Of a DNA stretch of 64,000 nt, positions 53,591 through 62,417 are shown piece by piece (position 1 is the first letter of the stretch; every line of letters begins with the position of its first letter). The translations under genes and the position numbers were made by a program. Source of the stretch: Oscillospiraceae bacterium (GTDB lineage: Bacteria > Bacillota > Clostridia > Oscillospirales > Ruminococcaceae). The notes beneath the pieces were generated by a model. That model was given only the letters and a program-made list of their open reading frames with translations. It ran no database searches and was not told the origin of the DNA. The DNA lies in contig SVMX01000004.1 in assembly GCA_015067175.1 (NCBI GenBank), positions 62,001 through 126,000 of the forward strand, in the 5' to 3' direction.

Positions 53591-54856
53591 TCAGATTGCC
53601 TTAAACGCCTGCTCGATATCTGCAATGATATCGTCAACGTTCTCAAGCCCTACAGAGAAGCGGATAAGACCGCCGTCGATACCTGCCGCAACAAGCTGCT
53701 CGTCAGTGAGCTGTCTGTGAGTTGCGGAAGCAGGGTGAAGCACGCAGGTGCGGATATCCGCAACGTGCACCTCGTTGGAAGCAAGCTTCAGGCTGTCCAT
53801 GAACTTAACAGCTGTGCTTCTGCCGCCCTTGATGGAGAACGAGATAACACCGCTTGTGCCGAGAGGCAGATACTTCTTTGCAAGTGCGTTCTGCTTAGAC
53901 GAAGCAAGCGCGGGATATGTCACAAACTCAGCCTTGCCGCTGTTTTCGATATACTGTGCTACCTTGATAGCGTTCTCACAGTAGCGCTGCATACGAACTG
54001 CGAGAGTTTCAAGACCGAGGTTCAGCAGGAAAGAGCTATGAGCCGCGGGATAGCAGCCGAAATCTCTCATAAGCTGCATTCTTGCCTTTACGATATAAGG
54101 CGCAAATGCGTAATCTCTTGTGTATACTGTGCCGTGGTAGCTCTCATCAGGCTCAGTCATGCAGGGGAACTTGCCGCTTGTCCAGTCGAACTTGCCGCTG
54201 TCAACGATAACGCCGCCGCACTGAACCGCATGACCGTCCATGTACTTAGATGTAGAGTGGATAACGATGTCTGCACCCCACTCGATAGGTCTGCACAGGA
54301 TAGGTGTAGCAAAGGTATTGTCGATGATGAGCGGTACGCCGTGCGCATGAGCGACCTTTGCCCACATCTCGATATCAAGAACTGTGATAGCGGGGTTTGC
54401 GAGAGTTTCGCCGAATACTGCCTTTGTGTTCTCCTTGAATGCAGCGGAAAGCTCTTCCTCGGTAGCGTCGTGCTCAACGAAGATACATTCGATGCCCATT
54501 CTTTTAAGAGTAACGGCGAACAGGTTGATAGTGCCGCCGTAGATAGAAGCGGAAGCAATAAAGCTGTCGCCTGCCTGACAAATATTCAGGATAGACAGCA
54601 GAGAAGCAGCCTGACCGCTTGATGTGCACATAGCAGCAACACCGCCCTCCAGCGCTGCGATCTTCTTCTCAACGCAGTCTGTGGTGGGATTCTCAAAGCG
54701 GGAATAGATAAGGCTCTTTGTGGGGTCGTCAAATACTGCCGCAACGTCGTCGGTGGAGTCGTATACATAAGTGGTGCTCTGTACGATGGGCATTACTCTC
54801 GGCTCTCCGTTTTTGGGAGTATAGCCCTCATGTAAGCATTGTGTTTCGATCTTCAT
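53591..54856 (-). CDS. metY: O-acetylhomoserine sulfhydrylase
   Basis: 421 residues. PLP enzyme of the Cys/Met metabolism class: CTSSGQAA (phosphate site), DNTFATPILCRP, and the lysine in IHSTSKYMDGHA. The extended length (over 400) and insertion fit O-acetyl-homoserine sulfhydrylases rather than cystathionine synthases. It forms homocysteine (or methionine by direct sulfhydrylation). Start is ATG 54856, or ATG 54862 two codons earlier; GAAAGGAAG suits both poorly. No SAM riboswitch upstream. Confidence 0.93.
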   Translation of the reverse strand: MKIETQCLHEGYTPKNGEPRVMPIVQSTTYVYDSTDDVAAVFDDPTKSLIYSRFENPTTDCVEKKIAALEGGVAAMCTSSGQAASLLSILNICQAGDSFIASASIYGGTINLFAVTLKRMGIECIFVEHDATEEELSAAFKENTKAVFGETLANPAITVLDIEMWAKVAHAHGVPLIIDNTFATPILCRPIEWGADIVIHSTSKYMDGHAVQCGGVIVDSGKFDWTSGKFPCMTEPDESYHGTVYTRDYAFAPYIVKARMQLMRDFGCYPAAHSSFLLNLGLETLAVRMQRYCENAIKVAQYIENSGKAEFVTYPALASSKQNALAKKYLPLGTSGVISFSIKGGRSTAVKFMDSLKLASNEVHVADIRTCVLHPASATHRQLTDEQLVAAGIDGGLIRFSVGLENVDDIIADIEQAFKAI

Positions 54857-55037
54857 AATCATGTCTTCCTTTCGTATAGTAATAAATATACATTTTTTAT
54901 TATAGCACAAGTCTACCTATTTTACAAGCGTTATTTTTCAATTTCCGCGATATGACTAATATCAGCCGTAAATATCGAATAATACCAAGCAAAACCGCCA
55001 TAATATTGCCAATTGATAAAGAACGGAGCGTACAAAA

Positions 55038-55712
55038 GTGACTATAATACTTATTCGCGCCTGCATACTTTATGCGGTGATAACATTCGCACTGAGGCTT
55101 ATGGGAAAGCGACAGCTCGGCGAGCTTCAGCCATCGGAGCTTGTGGTGACTATACTGATATCGAATATCGCCTCAATACCCGTCGAGGACTCCTCGGTGC
55201 CTATGCTTCTGGGAATAATTCCGATATTCACGCTGGTCTGCCTTGACGTTATAATGTCAACCATTATGATGAAATCTCCGCGGTTCAGAAAGCTTATCAT
55301 AGGCTCGCCGCGCATAATAATCTCCGAGGGCGTGATACAGCAAAAAGAGATGAAGCGCCTGCGCTACACCGTTGACGATCTTGTGGAAGCAATGCGCGAA
55401 CAGCAGATCTTCGATATCGGAGAGGTATACTACGCCATAGTTGAAACCACGGGCAAGATAAATTTCCTGCAAAAAAAGGATCACCAATCCGCTACACGCG
55501 CCGATGTCGGTCACGGAGGCTCAAGCTACGACCCGCCCTCCGTCATAATCCGCGACGGGGTTAAGGACGAGGAACAGCTCGATCTGCTGGGTCTTGGACA
55601 GGGTTGGCTGAACAAACAGCTTCGCGACAATAATGTAAGCACCAAGGACGTATTCCTCATGACAGCGGATAAGAACGGAAGCACTATTCTGATAAAAAAG
55701 GCGGTGAATTGA
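55038..55712 (+). CDS. DUF421 (YetF-like) membrane protein
   Basis: 224 residues. Three N-terminal membrane helices, then the cytoplasmic DUF421 domain; MGKRQLGELQPSELVVTILISNIASIPVED is diagnostic. Start is GTG after GAACGGAGCG. It overlaps the DUF4363 gene by 4 bp, a pair frequent in Clostridia. Function unknown; YetF proteins have been linked to spores and stress. Confidence 0.9.
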   Translation: MTIILIRACILYAVITFALRLMGKRQLGELQPSELVVTILISNIASIPVEDSSVPMLLGIIPIFTLVCLDVIMSTIMMKSPRFRKLIIGSPRIIISEGVIQQKEMKRLRYTVDDLVEAMREQQIFDIGEVYYAIVETTGKINFLQKKDHQSATRADVGHGGSSYDPPSVIIRDGVKDEEQLDLLGLGQGWLNKQLRDNNVSTKDVFLMTADKNGSTILIKKAVN

Positions 55713-56089
55713 TGAACAGACTTGCGGTAAGCATTTCGATACTTTCTGTCATGGCAGCAGGCTGCGTTATATCGGTATTCGCCACAAACAAAATAACCGA
55801 CGATATGCACGAACACATCAACCTTGTGGAGGAAAGCTTCAAGCGCGGCGAATACAGCCGCAGCGCAGACTACGCAAAGGAGCTTCAGAATATGTGGGAG
55901 GATATGATGGAACACAGTATTCTGATAAACGACCTCGGTCATGCTGTGGAGATAACCTCATCGCTTGCTGAGATAATCTCATTCGCCGAAGCGGAAAACG
56001 ATGAGATATACGCGTCCTGCGACCGCGCGCAGGTTCAGATAGAAATGCTAAGAGATATGCAGACGCCGACCTTTTGGAGGATATTGTAG
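55709..56089 (+). CDS. DUF4363 protein
   Basis: 126 residues. One N-terminal membrane helix (MNRLAVSISILSVMAAGCVISVFATNKI) and a helical outer domain (about 30-125) as in DUF4363. Coupled to the DUF421 gene by ATGA overlap. Likely the small outer partner of the YetF-like protein. No U-tract terminator before the next promoter. Confidence 0.88.
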   Translation: MMNRLAVSISILSVMAAGCVISVFATNKITDDMHEHINLVEESFKRGEYSRSADYAKELQNMWEDMMEHSILINDLGHAVEITSSLAEIISFAEAENDEIYASCDRAQVQIEMLRDMQTPTFWRIL

Positions 56090-56130
56090 TACCGCTTCGC
56101 ACTTTCATTTAAAAAAATTTCAAAACCCTC

Positions 56131-56159
56131 TTGACAAACACTTTCACACGTTGTATAAT
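56131..56159 (+). promoter_or_regulatory. Consensus promoter of the ilvA leader
   Basis: TTGACA, 17-bp spacer, TATAAT: a perfect match. Confidence 0.9.
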
Positions 56160-56165
56160 CAAAGC

Positions 56166-56420
56166 GTAAACTTAAATGCGTTGACGGGTGCGGCTTTGCC
56201 GCCATACGCCCTACCACCCTTTTCAGAGAGCTGCCGTTTGGTGCGAGGCAGTAAGGACGGAGTGTATGATCCACCCTTAGCAGATGGCTTCAAATGCATT
56301 ATCGCAGAGTAAGGTCATACGGATTTCCACCGTTACAGGGAAGTGCATTGCTGGATGTACAGAGGTTGAGTTTTCGTATATTATCGCCCTCTCTCCATTT
56401 GGTGTGAGGGCGTTTTTTAT
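56166..56420 (+). ncRNA. T-box leader, isoleucine (AUC specifier), without UGGN bulge
   Basis: The Stem I elements match the leuA leader: CAGAGAGCUGCCGUUUGGUGCGAGGCAG, and a specifier AUC (56269-56271) before CACCCUUAGCAG, plus AGUAAGG and CCGUUACAGG. A terminator follows (CGCCCUC/GAGGGCG, U6; 56385-56417) with an alternative AGAGG/CCUCU stem (56361-56365 with 56388-56392) where the antiterminator should form. The bulge there reads UUGAGUU instead of UGGNACC. An extra hairpin (GUGCGGC-UUU-GCCGC) sits before Stem I. Confidence 0.75.
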
Positions 56421-56475
56421 ACAGCGAGAGTTTCCGCGTTCTCCTCTGCACACGACATTTTGAGGAGGAATTATT

Positions 56476-57675
56476 ATGCTTACACTCGACAGGATCTACA
56501 AGGCTTCACACGTTCTTAAGGAGGTCATCAGGACTACCGACCTTATCAAAGCGCCGAAGATAAACCCCGACGCGGACGTTTATCTCAAGACCGAAAATCT
56601 TCAGGTCACAGGCTCGTTCAAGGTACGCGGCGCATATTTTAAAATATCGCAGTTGTCTGATGAGGAAAAGGCAAAGGGTGTTATCGCCTGCTCTGCGGGA
56701 AATCACGCTCAGGGCGTTGCTCTCGCCGCAACAAAGGCGGGAATAAAGTCACTCATCTGTCTGCCCGACGGCGCGCCTATCTCTAAGGTCGAAGCAACAA
56801 AATCCTACGGCGCAGAGGTGTGCCTTGTTGAAGGCGTTTACGATGACGCTTATCAGAAAGCACTTCAGCTTCGCGACGAAAAGGGCTATACATTTATCCA
56901 CCCGTTTGACGACGAAAATGTTATCGCAGGACAGGGCACTATCGGACTGGAGCTTCTCGACCAGCTCCCCGACATGGACGCAGTAGTGGTTCCCATCGGC
57001 GGCGGCGGACTTATAAGCGGTGTTGCTTATGCAATAAAGCAGCTTAATCCCAACATCAAGGTATACGGCGTTCAGGCTGCAGGAGCGCCCAGTATGGCTA
57101 ATTCTGTTGCAGATGGCAAGATAGAGCGCCTTGACGGAGTTTCCACCATCGCAGACGGCATCGCCGTGAAAGAGCCGGGTGCGAACACCTTTGAGCTTGT
57201 AAAGGAATATGTTGACGAGATAGTGACCGTCACCGACGATGAGATATCCGGCGCTATCCTCGCGCTTATCGAACAGCAGAAGCTTATCGCAGAGGGCGCA
57301 GGCGCAGTTTCAGTTGCTGCAGTGATGTTCAACAAGGTGCCTGTCAAGGGCAAAAAGGTGGTCTGCCTTGTATCGGGCGGCAACATTGACGTTACGATCC
57401 TCTCGCGCGTTATCCGCCGCGGTCTTGTAAAATCGGGAAGAAACTGCCTGCTAACCATTCAGCTTGTTGATAAGCCCGGTCAGCTTACAGGCGTAGCTTC
57501 CATAATCGCAAAGCTTGGCGGCAACGTTACCGCAGTCCACCATGAGCGCGCCGACGCAAACAGCGATATCAACGGCTGCTTTTTGCGCATACAGCTTGAA
57601 ACAAGAAATTTCGAGCATCTTAACGAGATAAAACAGGCTCTTTCAGATAAGGGCTTTAAAATAGTTGCATCTTAA
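56476..57675 (+). CDS. ilvA: Threonine dehydratase
   Basis: Converts threonine to 2-oxobutyrate, entering isoleucine synthesis. 399 residues: PLP lysine in VTGSFKVRGA, phosphate loop VPIGGGGLISG, and a C-terminal ACT-type domain (LTIQLVDKPGQLTGVASIIAKLGG) for effector binding. The length suits the single-ACT form. The AUC T-box leader makes a biosynthetic role more likely than the catabolic TdcB role. Start after GAGGAGGAATTATT. Followed by ridA. Confidence 0.95.
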   Translation: MLTLDRIYKASHVLKEVIRTTDLIKAPKINPDADVYLKTENLQVTGSFKVRGAYFKISQLSDEEKAKGVIACSAGNHAQGVALAATKAGIKSLICLPDGAPISKVEATKSYGAEVCLVEGVYDDAYQKALQLRDEKGYTFIHPFDDENVIAGQGTIGLELLDQLPDMDAVVVPIGGGGLISGVAYAIKQLNPNIKVYGVQAAGAPSMANSVADGKIERLDGVSTIADGIAVKEPGANTFELVKEYVDEIVTVTDDEISGAILALIEQQKLIAEGAGAVSVAAVMFNKVPVKGKKVVCLVSGGNIDVTILSRVIRRGLVKSGRNCLLTIQLVDKPGQLTGVASIIAKLGGNVTAVHHERADANSDINGCFLRIQLETRNFEHLNEIKQALSDKGFKIVAS

Positions 57676-57689
57676 CAGGAGGAACAAAC

Positions 57690-58067
57690 ATGAAAACTAT
57701 AAGCACAAGCAACGCACCCGCAGCAATCGGCCCGTACAGTCAGGCTAAGATCACAGAAAACCTGCTGTTTGCATCGGGACAGATAGCTATAGTCCCCTCT
57801 ACAGGCGAGATTATTGATGGCGGCATTGAAGCGCAGACAACGCAGATATGCGAGAATATAAAAGCAATCCTCAGCGAAGCAGGACTTACATTCGACAATG
57901 TTGTAAAGACCACCTGCTATCTGCATGATATCGCAGATTTTGCAGCGTTTAACGCAGTGTATGCTGAGTATTTCACAGCAAAGCCCGCAAGAAGCTGCGT
58001 AGGAGGGCTTGACCTGCCCAAAGGCGTGCTTGCCGAAGTGGAGATAATTGCTGAGCTAAAAGCGTAA
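57690..58067 (+). CDS. ridA: Reactive intermediate deaminase RidA
   Basis: 125 residues, normal for Rid/YER057c/UK114. MKTISTSNAPAAIGPYSQAK opens the protein; the catalytic arginine is in KPARSCVGG and the glutamate in LAEVEIIAE. It hydrolyses 2-aminoacrylate and 2-aminocrotonate enamines released by PLP dehydratases such as IlvA, whose gene lies 14 bp upstream. Start after AGGAGGAACAAAC. Confidence 0.96.
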   Translation: MKTISTSNAPAAIGPYSQAKITENLLFASGQIAIVPSTGEIIDGGIEAQTTQICENIKAILSEAGLTFDNVVKTTCYLHDIADFAAFNAVYAEYFTAKPARSCVGGLDLPKGVLAEVEIIAELKA

Positions 58068-58203
58068 ATTCATTAGCTAGCCCGAAATGTGATATTTTTC
58101 GGAGAATTGCAGAAAACCCCTTTATTTTTTTGATTATCTGTAGTATAATAATCAAGTAATGCGTTTTCGCAGCAGCTATTAATTATCACTCAGAGGTGGA
58201 AAA

Positions 58204-59193
58204 ATGGACATATTTCTTGACATCGTCCTTATACTCGCAGGCTTTGTTCTGCTGATAAAGGGCGCAGACTTTTTCGTTGACGGTGCAGCTTCCCTCGCAA
58301 GAAAGCTAAAGATACCGTCACTTGTTGTAGGATTGACCATAGTTGCGCTCGGCACCAGTTGTCCCGAGCTTGCAGTAAGCGTTTCCTCGTCGCTTAGTGG
58401 AGCGAACTCCATGGCAATAGGAAATGTTGTTGGCTCAAATCTGTTCAATCTGCTGGTCGTACTGGGCGTGTGCGCTGCTATCACACCCGTTGTGGTAAGC
58501 AAGGACGTAATAAAACGCGACTTCCCAGTTTCTATCGGCGTTATGGTAGTATTCGGCATACTGCTTCTTATCGGAACGCAAGACTATACGCTCGACTGGT
58601 ACGAAGCTGTCATATTGTTGGTTCTGCTCATAGGATATATGATTTGGACCGTTACAGCCGCACTGAAGAACAGAAAAAACGTAGTCGAAGAACAGACGAC
58701 TGAAAAATTCATTTGGTGGAAATGTGCGCTGTTTATAATCGGCGGTGCTGCAGGCATAGTTTTCGGAGGTACTCTTGTAGTTGATCACGCTGAAACTCTC
58801 TGCTGTGACAGGCTCGGCATCAGCCCTACACTCGTAGGTCTTACAGTATGCGCTATCGGAACCTCCCTACCCGAGCTCGTTACCTCCGTGGTTGCAGCCA
58901 AAAAGGGCGAAAGCGACATGGCTATCGGTAACGTTGTGGGCTCCAACATACTCAATGTAGTATGTATCCTCGGCGTTTCAGGACTTATCTCCCCCATTGA
59001 TGTATCGATGAATATCCCCATGAACATCATCATCGACATCTGCATCTTCCTTGCAACTGCGATACTCTGCTACATCTTCTGCCTCAACAAGAAGATAAAC
59101 CGTGTTGAGGGCATCGTTCTCGTGGTGCTGTATGTTGCGTACATGGTATACGCAATACTCCGCGAACCTGCTATTCAGGCGATGTTTGCATAA
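58204..59193 (+). CDS. Calcium/sodium antiporter (CaCA family, YrbG-like)
   Basis: 329 residues, about ten membrane helices in two inverted repeats. The alpha-repeat signatures are ALGTSCPELAVSVSSS...AIGNVVGSNLFN and AIGTSLPELVTSVVAA...AIGNVVGSNILN. It should export Ca2+ or exchange it for Na+. Start after CAGAGGTGGAAAA; a TATAAT lies about 45 bp upstream. A single gene ending at a terminator. Confidence 0.94.
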   Translation: MDIFLDIVLILAGFVLLIKGADFFVDGAASLARKLKIPSLVVGLTIVALGTSCPELAVSVSSSLSGANSMAIGNVVGSNLFNLLVVLGVCAAITPVVVSKDVIKRDFPVSIGVMVVFGILLLIGTQDYTLDWYEAVILLVLLIGYMIWTVTAALKNRKNVVEEQTTEKFIWWKCALFIIGGAAGIVFGGTLVVDHAETLCCDRLGISPTLVGLTVCAIGTSLPELVTSVVAAKKGESDMAIGNVVGSNILNVVCILGVSGLISPIDVSMNIPMNIIIDICIFLATAILCYIFCLNKKINRVEGIVLVVLYVAYMVYAILREPAIQAMFA

Positions 59194-59221
59194 ACTATAC
59201 TAAAAAGCTATTGACAACAAA

Positions 59222-59250
59222 GGGCGGCAGAAAAACACTGCCGCCCGTTT
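59222..59250 (+). terminator. Intrinsic terminator of the antiporter
   Basis: GGGCGGCAG/CTGCCGCCC stem followed by GTTTT. It lies in the 5' region of the GH13 gene. Confidence 0.88.
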
Positions 59251-59277
59251 TATAAGCTGTATGAAAGGAACATCACA

Positions 59278-60810
59278 ATGAGCGAAAAGAACCATTCTTG
59301 GCTTGACAACGCCGTATTTTACGAAATATACCCCCAGTCCTTCCGCGATACCAACGCTGACGGCATCGGCGATTTCAACGGAATCATAGAAAAACTCGAC
59401 TATATCAAAGAGCTTGGCTGCAATGCCATATGGATAAATCCGTGCTTTCTCTCGCCTTTCGGTGACGCAGGATATGATGTACAGGATTACTGCACAGTCG
59501 CTCCGCGCTACGGAACAAACGAGGACCTTGTCCGCGTATTTGACGAAGCCCACAAACGTGGTATGCACGTTATTCTCGACCTTGTTCCCGGTCACACCTC
59601 AGTGGAGCATAGATGGTTTAAAGAGAGCATGAAGCCCGAGAAAAACGAGTACACCGACCGCTATATCTGGACCGATTCGATATGGGAATCCGTGGACTGT
59701 CTGCCTTGTCTGCGCGGTATATCTCAGCGCGACGGAAGCGTTGCACTAAATTTCTTTTCCACCCAACCGGCGCTGAATTATGGCTACTACAAACCCTCGC
59801 TCCCATGGCATCAAGCGATGACCGACGCGGGTCCGCTTGCCACCCGAGAAGCGATAAAGGACGTTATGCGCTTCTGGCTCAAAGCAGGCTGCGACGGCTT
59901 CCGTGTGGATATGGCAGGCTCACTTGTAAAGAACGACCCCGACGGCGAGGGCACTATAGAGCTTTGGCAGGATTTTCGCCGCTTTCTGGACGAGGAATTC
60001 CCTCATGCGGCGATGGTATCCGAATGGGGCGAACCCGACAAATCTTTACGCGGCGGCTTCCACATGGATTTTTTGCTGCATTTCGGACCCTCGCATTACA
60101 ACGACCTTTTCCGCTGCGACGAGCCTTATTTCTCAAAACGCGGCAAGGGCAGCACAGAGGAATTTATCGCAAAGTACAAGGAAAACTATGAAAAAACAGA
60201 CGGCAAGGGGCTTATCTGCATTCCCTCAGGAAATCACGATATGGACAGACTGGCACGCCGTCTTGACACAGACGAGATAAAGGTAGCATTCGCATTTCTG
60301 CTTACCATGCCCGGCGCGCCATTCATATACTACGGTGACGAAATAGGCATGAACTATGTAGAGGGACTTACCTCTGTAGAGGGCGGCTACGGACGTACAG
60401 GCTCGCGCTCCCCCATGCAGTGGAGCAAGGGACTTAACGCAGGTTTTTCCTCAGCGACCGCCGACAAGCTGTATATTCCGCTCGACCCATCGACTGACCG
60501 TCCCGACGCGGAAAGTCAGATGGCAGATGAATGCTCAGTATACAGCGAAACGAAACGCCTTATAGCGCTCAGAATGGCAAATCCTGCGCTGCAAAGCAAC
60601 GCAAAAATAGAATGGATACGCAATGACTACCCCACTGTATATCTGCGCGAATGCAGCGAGCAGAAGATACTCATAGTCATAAACCCCTCGGCACAGCCCT
60701 GCGAGGTTCAGCACATCGGCGGCAAATTACTGTACAGCATAGGCGAAGTGAAGATGTCTGAAACTGCTACAAGTCTTGGCGGCTGTGCAGCGGCGATCAT
60801 TGAGCTATAA
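59278..60810 (+). CDS. GH13 alpha-glucosidase or related alpha-glucan enzyme
   Basis: 510 residues, no signal peptide. GH13 regions are clear: FYEIYPQSFRDTNADGIGDFNGI, DLVPGHTS, nucleophile DGFRVDMAGS, acid/base MVSEWGEPD and the aspartate of SGNHDMDR. The exo-type N terminus points to the oligo-1,6-glucosidase/trehalose-synthase-like group; exact specificity is not readable. Cytoplasmic, so it should work with MalQ on imported malto- or isomalto-oligosaccharides. Start after GAAAGGAACATCACA. Confidence 0.9.
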   Translation: MSEKNHSWLDNAVFYEIYPQSFRDTNADGIGDFNGIIEKLDYIKELGCNAIWINPCFLSPFGDAGYDVQDYCTVAPRYGTNEDLVRVFDEAHKRGMHVILDLVPGHTSVEHRWFKESMKPEKNEYTDRYIWTDSIWESVDCLPCLRGISQRDGSVALNFFSTQPALNYGYYKPSLPWHQAMTDAGPLATREAIKDVMRFWLKAGCDGFRVDMAGSLVKNDPDGEGTIELWQDFRRFLDEEFPHAAMVSEWGEPDKSLRGGFHMDFLLHFGPSHYNDLFRCDEPYFSKRGKGSTEEFIAKYKENYEKTDGKGLICIPSGNHDMDRLARRLDTDEIKVAFAFLLTMPGAPFIYYGDEIGMNYVEGLTSVEGGYGRTGSRSPMQWSKGLNAGFSSATADKLYIPLDPSTDRPDAESQMADECSVYSETKRLIALRMANPALQSNAKIEWIRNDYPTVYLRECSEQKILIVINPSAQPCEVQHIGGKLLYSIGEVKMSETATSLGGCAAAIIEL

Positions 60811-60857
60811 AAAAACAAGCGCACTACCAAACGTGAGTCTTCTTTTACACGAAACAC

Positions 60858-60889
60858 TTAACCCCGCAGTTGTAAAACGGCGGGGTTAA
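60858..60889. terminator. Hairpin between GH13 gene and cdd
   Basis: TTAACCCCGC/GCGGGGTTAA, 10-bp perfect stem between convergent genes; no good U tract on either side. Confidence 0.6.
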
Positions 60890-60931
60890 AAAACTTATAT
60901 ATGACTGTCACACCCAAAAACGCTCCTGCTT

Positions 60932-61366
60932 TTATGCTAAATTATCGGGGCCGAAAGAGCTTGGCAGCAGCTCTTCAAGGGTTGTCTCGCGGTAGTCACT
61001 GACGCTTTTGCAGACTATAACTGTCATATCAGACGGCACACAGAACTCGCGCAGAACTTGTCGGCACACTCCGCAAGGATAAGCAAAGTCTGTTGCTTCA
61101 CTCATATCCTCGGTGCGTTTTCCGCCCGCTATTGCGATAGCCTTAAAGCTGCGGTGTCCCTCGCTGACAGCTTTAAATACCGCTGTGCGCTCTGCGCAGT
61201 TGGTCGCGCCGTAGGACGCATTTTCCACATTGCAGCCTGTATATATCGAGCCGTCCGCACATAGCAGCGCAGCTCCCACACAATAGCCCGAATAGGGCGC
61301 ATACGCATTTTTTCTGGCTTCAATGGCAAGAGAGATCAACTTTTCTCTGTATTCGCTGATGTCCAT
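60932..61366 (-). CDS. cdd: Cytidine deaminase
   Basis: 144 residues. Zinc site residues in TNCAERTA and PCGVCRQVLREF, substrate site YTGCNVENASYG. It deaminates cytidine and deoxycytidine in pyrimidine salvage. This is the homotetrameric three-cysteine type. Start after CGGAGGTGCGAA. It ends near a hairpin shared with the GH13 gene. Confidence 0.95.
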   Translation of the reverse strand: MDISEYREKLISLAIEARKNAYAPYSGYCVGAALLCADGSIYTGCNVENASYGATNCAERTAVFKAVSEGHRSFKAIAIAGGKRTEDMSEATDFAYPCGVCRQVLREFCVPSDMTVIVCKSVSDYRETTLEELLPSSFGPDNLA

Positions 61367-61436
61367 TTCGCACCTCCGAAGTATAATTATATAATTATAA
61401 TAACATCAGACGAGCACAATGTCAACACTGTTTGTA

Positions 61437-61465
61437 TTGACACCGCATCATAATTGTAATATAAT
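61437..61465 (+). promoter_or_regulatory. Consensus promoter of the SDR gene
   Basis: TTGACA, 17-bp spacer, TATAAT. Confidence 0.88.
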
Positions 61466-61514
61466 TAGAGCATAGACAAACGGCTGTTCATCAAATACAA
61501 AGGAGCAAAAAAAT

Positions 61515-62255
61515 ATGCTGAAAAACAAGGTTGCAATAATCACAGGCGGCACAAGAGGAATTGGCTTTGCCATTGCTCAGGCATTCCTCAAAAACGGAGC
61601 AAAGGTTGCAGTTCTCGGATCGCGTAAGGAAACGGTAGATAACGCGCTTTCTAAGCTTAAATCAGAAAACTCATCATGGGAAGTCATGGGACTTTATCCC
61701 GACCTCACCGATTACAGCGCAGTTGAAGCAGCGTTCAAGACTATTTCCGAAAAATTCGGCGGTATAGATATCCTTGTAAACAACGCAGGTATCTCAGCCC
61801 GTGAGCCTATTGAAGCCTACGAACCCGATGCATTTAAAAAAATAATGGATCTGAATGTTACTGCGGTATTCAACGGTTGCAAGGCGGCTGTTCCGTTCAT
61901 GAAAGAAAAGGGCGGCAGCATAATCAACACCAGCTCCATGGTCGCAAAATTCGGACAGCAGAGCGGTGTGGGCTATCCTGCGTCAAAATTTGCTGTAAAC
62001 GGACTTACACAGAGCCTTGCACGCGAGCTTGGAAAATACAATATCCGCGTAAATGCCGTTGCTCCCGGAGTTACGCGCACCGACATGGTTGCTTCGCTTC
62101 CCGAGGAGATGGTAGCACGAGTTGCGGCGGGAATACCTCTCGGACGTGTGGGAGAGCCTGAAGAGGTCGCAAATGCGTTCCTGTTCCTTGCAAGCGATAT
62201 GGCAAGCTACATCTCGGGTGCGATACTCGCCGTTGACGGCGCAACAGTGAACTGA
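61515..62255 (+). CDS. Short-chain dehydrogenase/reductase (FabG-like)
   Basis: 246 residues. Cofactor site GGTRGIGFAIA, NNAGIS, catalytic Ser in NTSSMV and YPASK as YxxxK. Similar to 3-oxoacyl-ACP reductases, but the absence of other fatty-acid genes leaves substrate open (sugar or bile-acid hydroxyls are alternatives). VLGSRKET after the second strand suggests NADP(H). Start after AAAGGAGCAAAAAAAT. Confidence 0.9.
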   Translation: MLKNKVAIITGGTRGIGFAIAQAFLKNGAKVAVLGSRKETVDNALSKLKSENSSWEVMGLYPDLTDYSAVEAAFKTISEKFGGIDILVNNAGISAREPIEAYEPDAFKKIMDLNVTAVFNGCKAAVPFMKEKGGSIINTSSMVAKFGQQSGVGYPASKFAVNGLTQSLARELGKYNIRVNAVAPGVTRTDMVASLPEEMVARVAAGIPLGRVGEPEEVANAFLFLASDMASYISGAILAVDGATVN

Positions 62256-62264
62256 TATATTTAA

Positions 62265-62293
62265 AAGCTCACCGATATTATTTCGGTGAGCTT
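62265..62293 (+). terminator. Intrinsic terminator of the SDR gene
   Basis: AAGCTCACCGA/TCGGTGAGCTT stem with AATTTG after it. Confidence 0.82.
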
Positions 62294-62417
62294 AATTTGT
62301 CGTTGTTTGCCGCGCAGACCTGTGTTCCGATAAAAAATAAGTCTTTGTACTTGATTTTTTATTGGTAAAGTAGTACAATATTATTAGTTGATACTATATC
62401 TGACAGGGAGGGTTACA

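Noticed and set aside
53573-54622. 349-residue plus-strand ORF
   Set aside because: Antisense to metY; no start signals.
54863-55037. Possible SAM riboswitch or T-box for metY
   Set aside because: The AT-rich stretch shows no conserved core and no terminator before metY.
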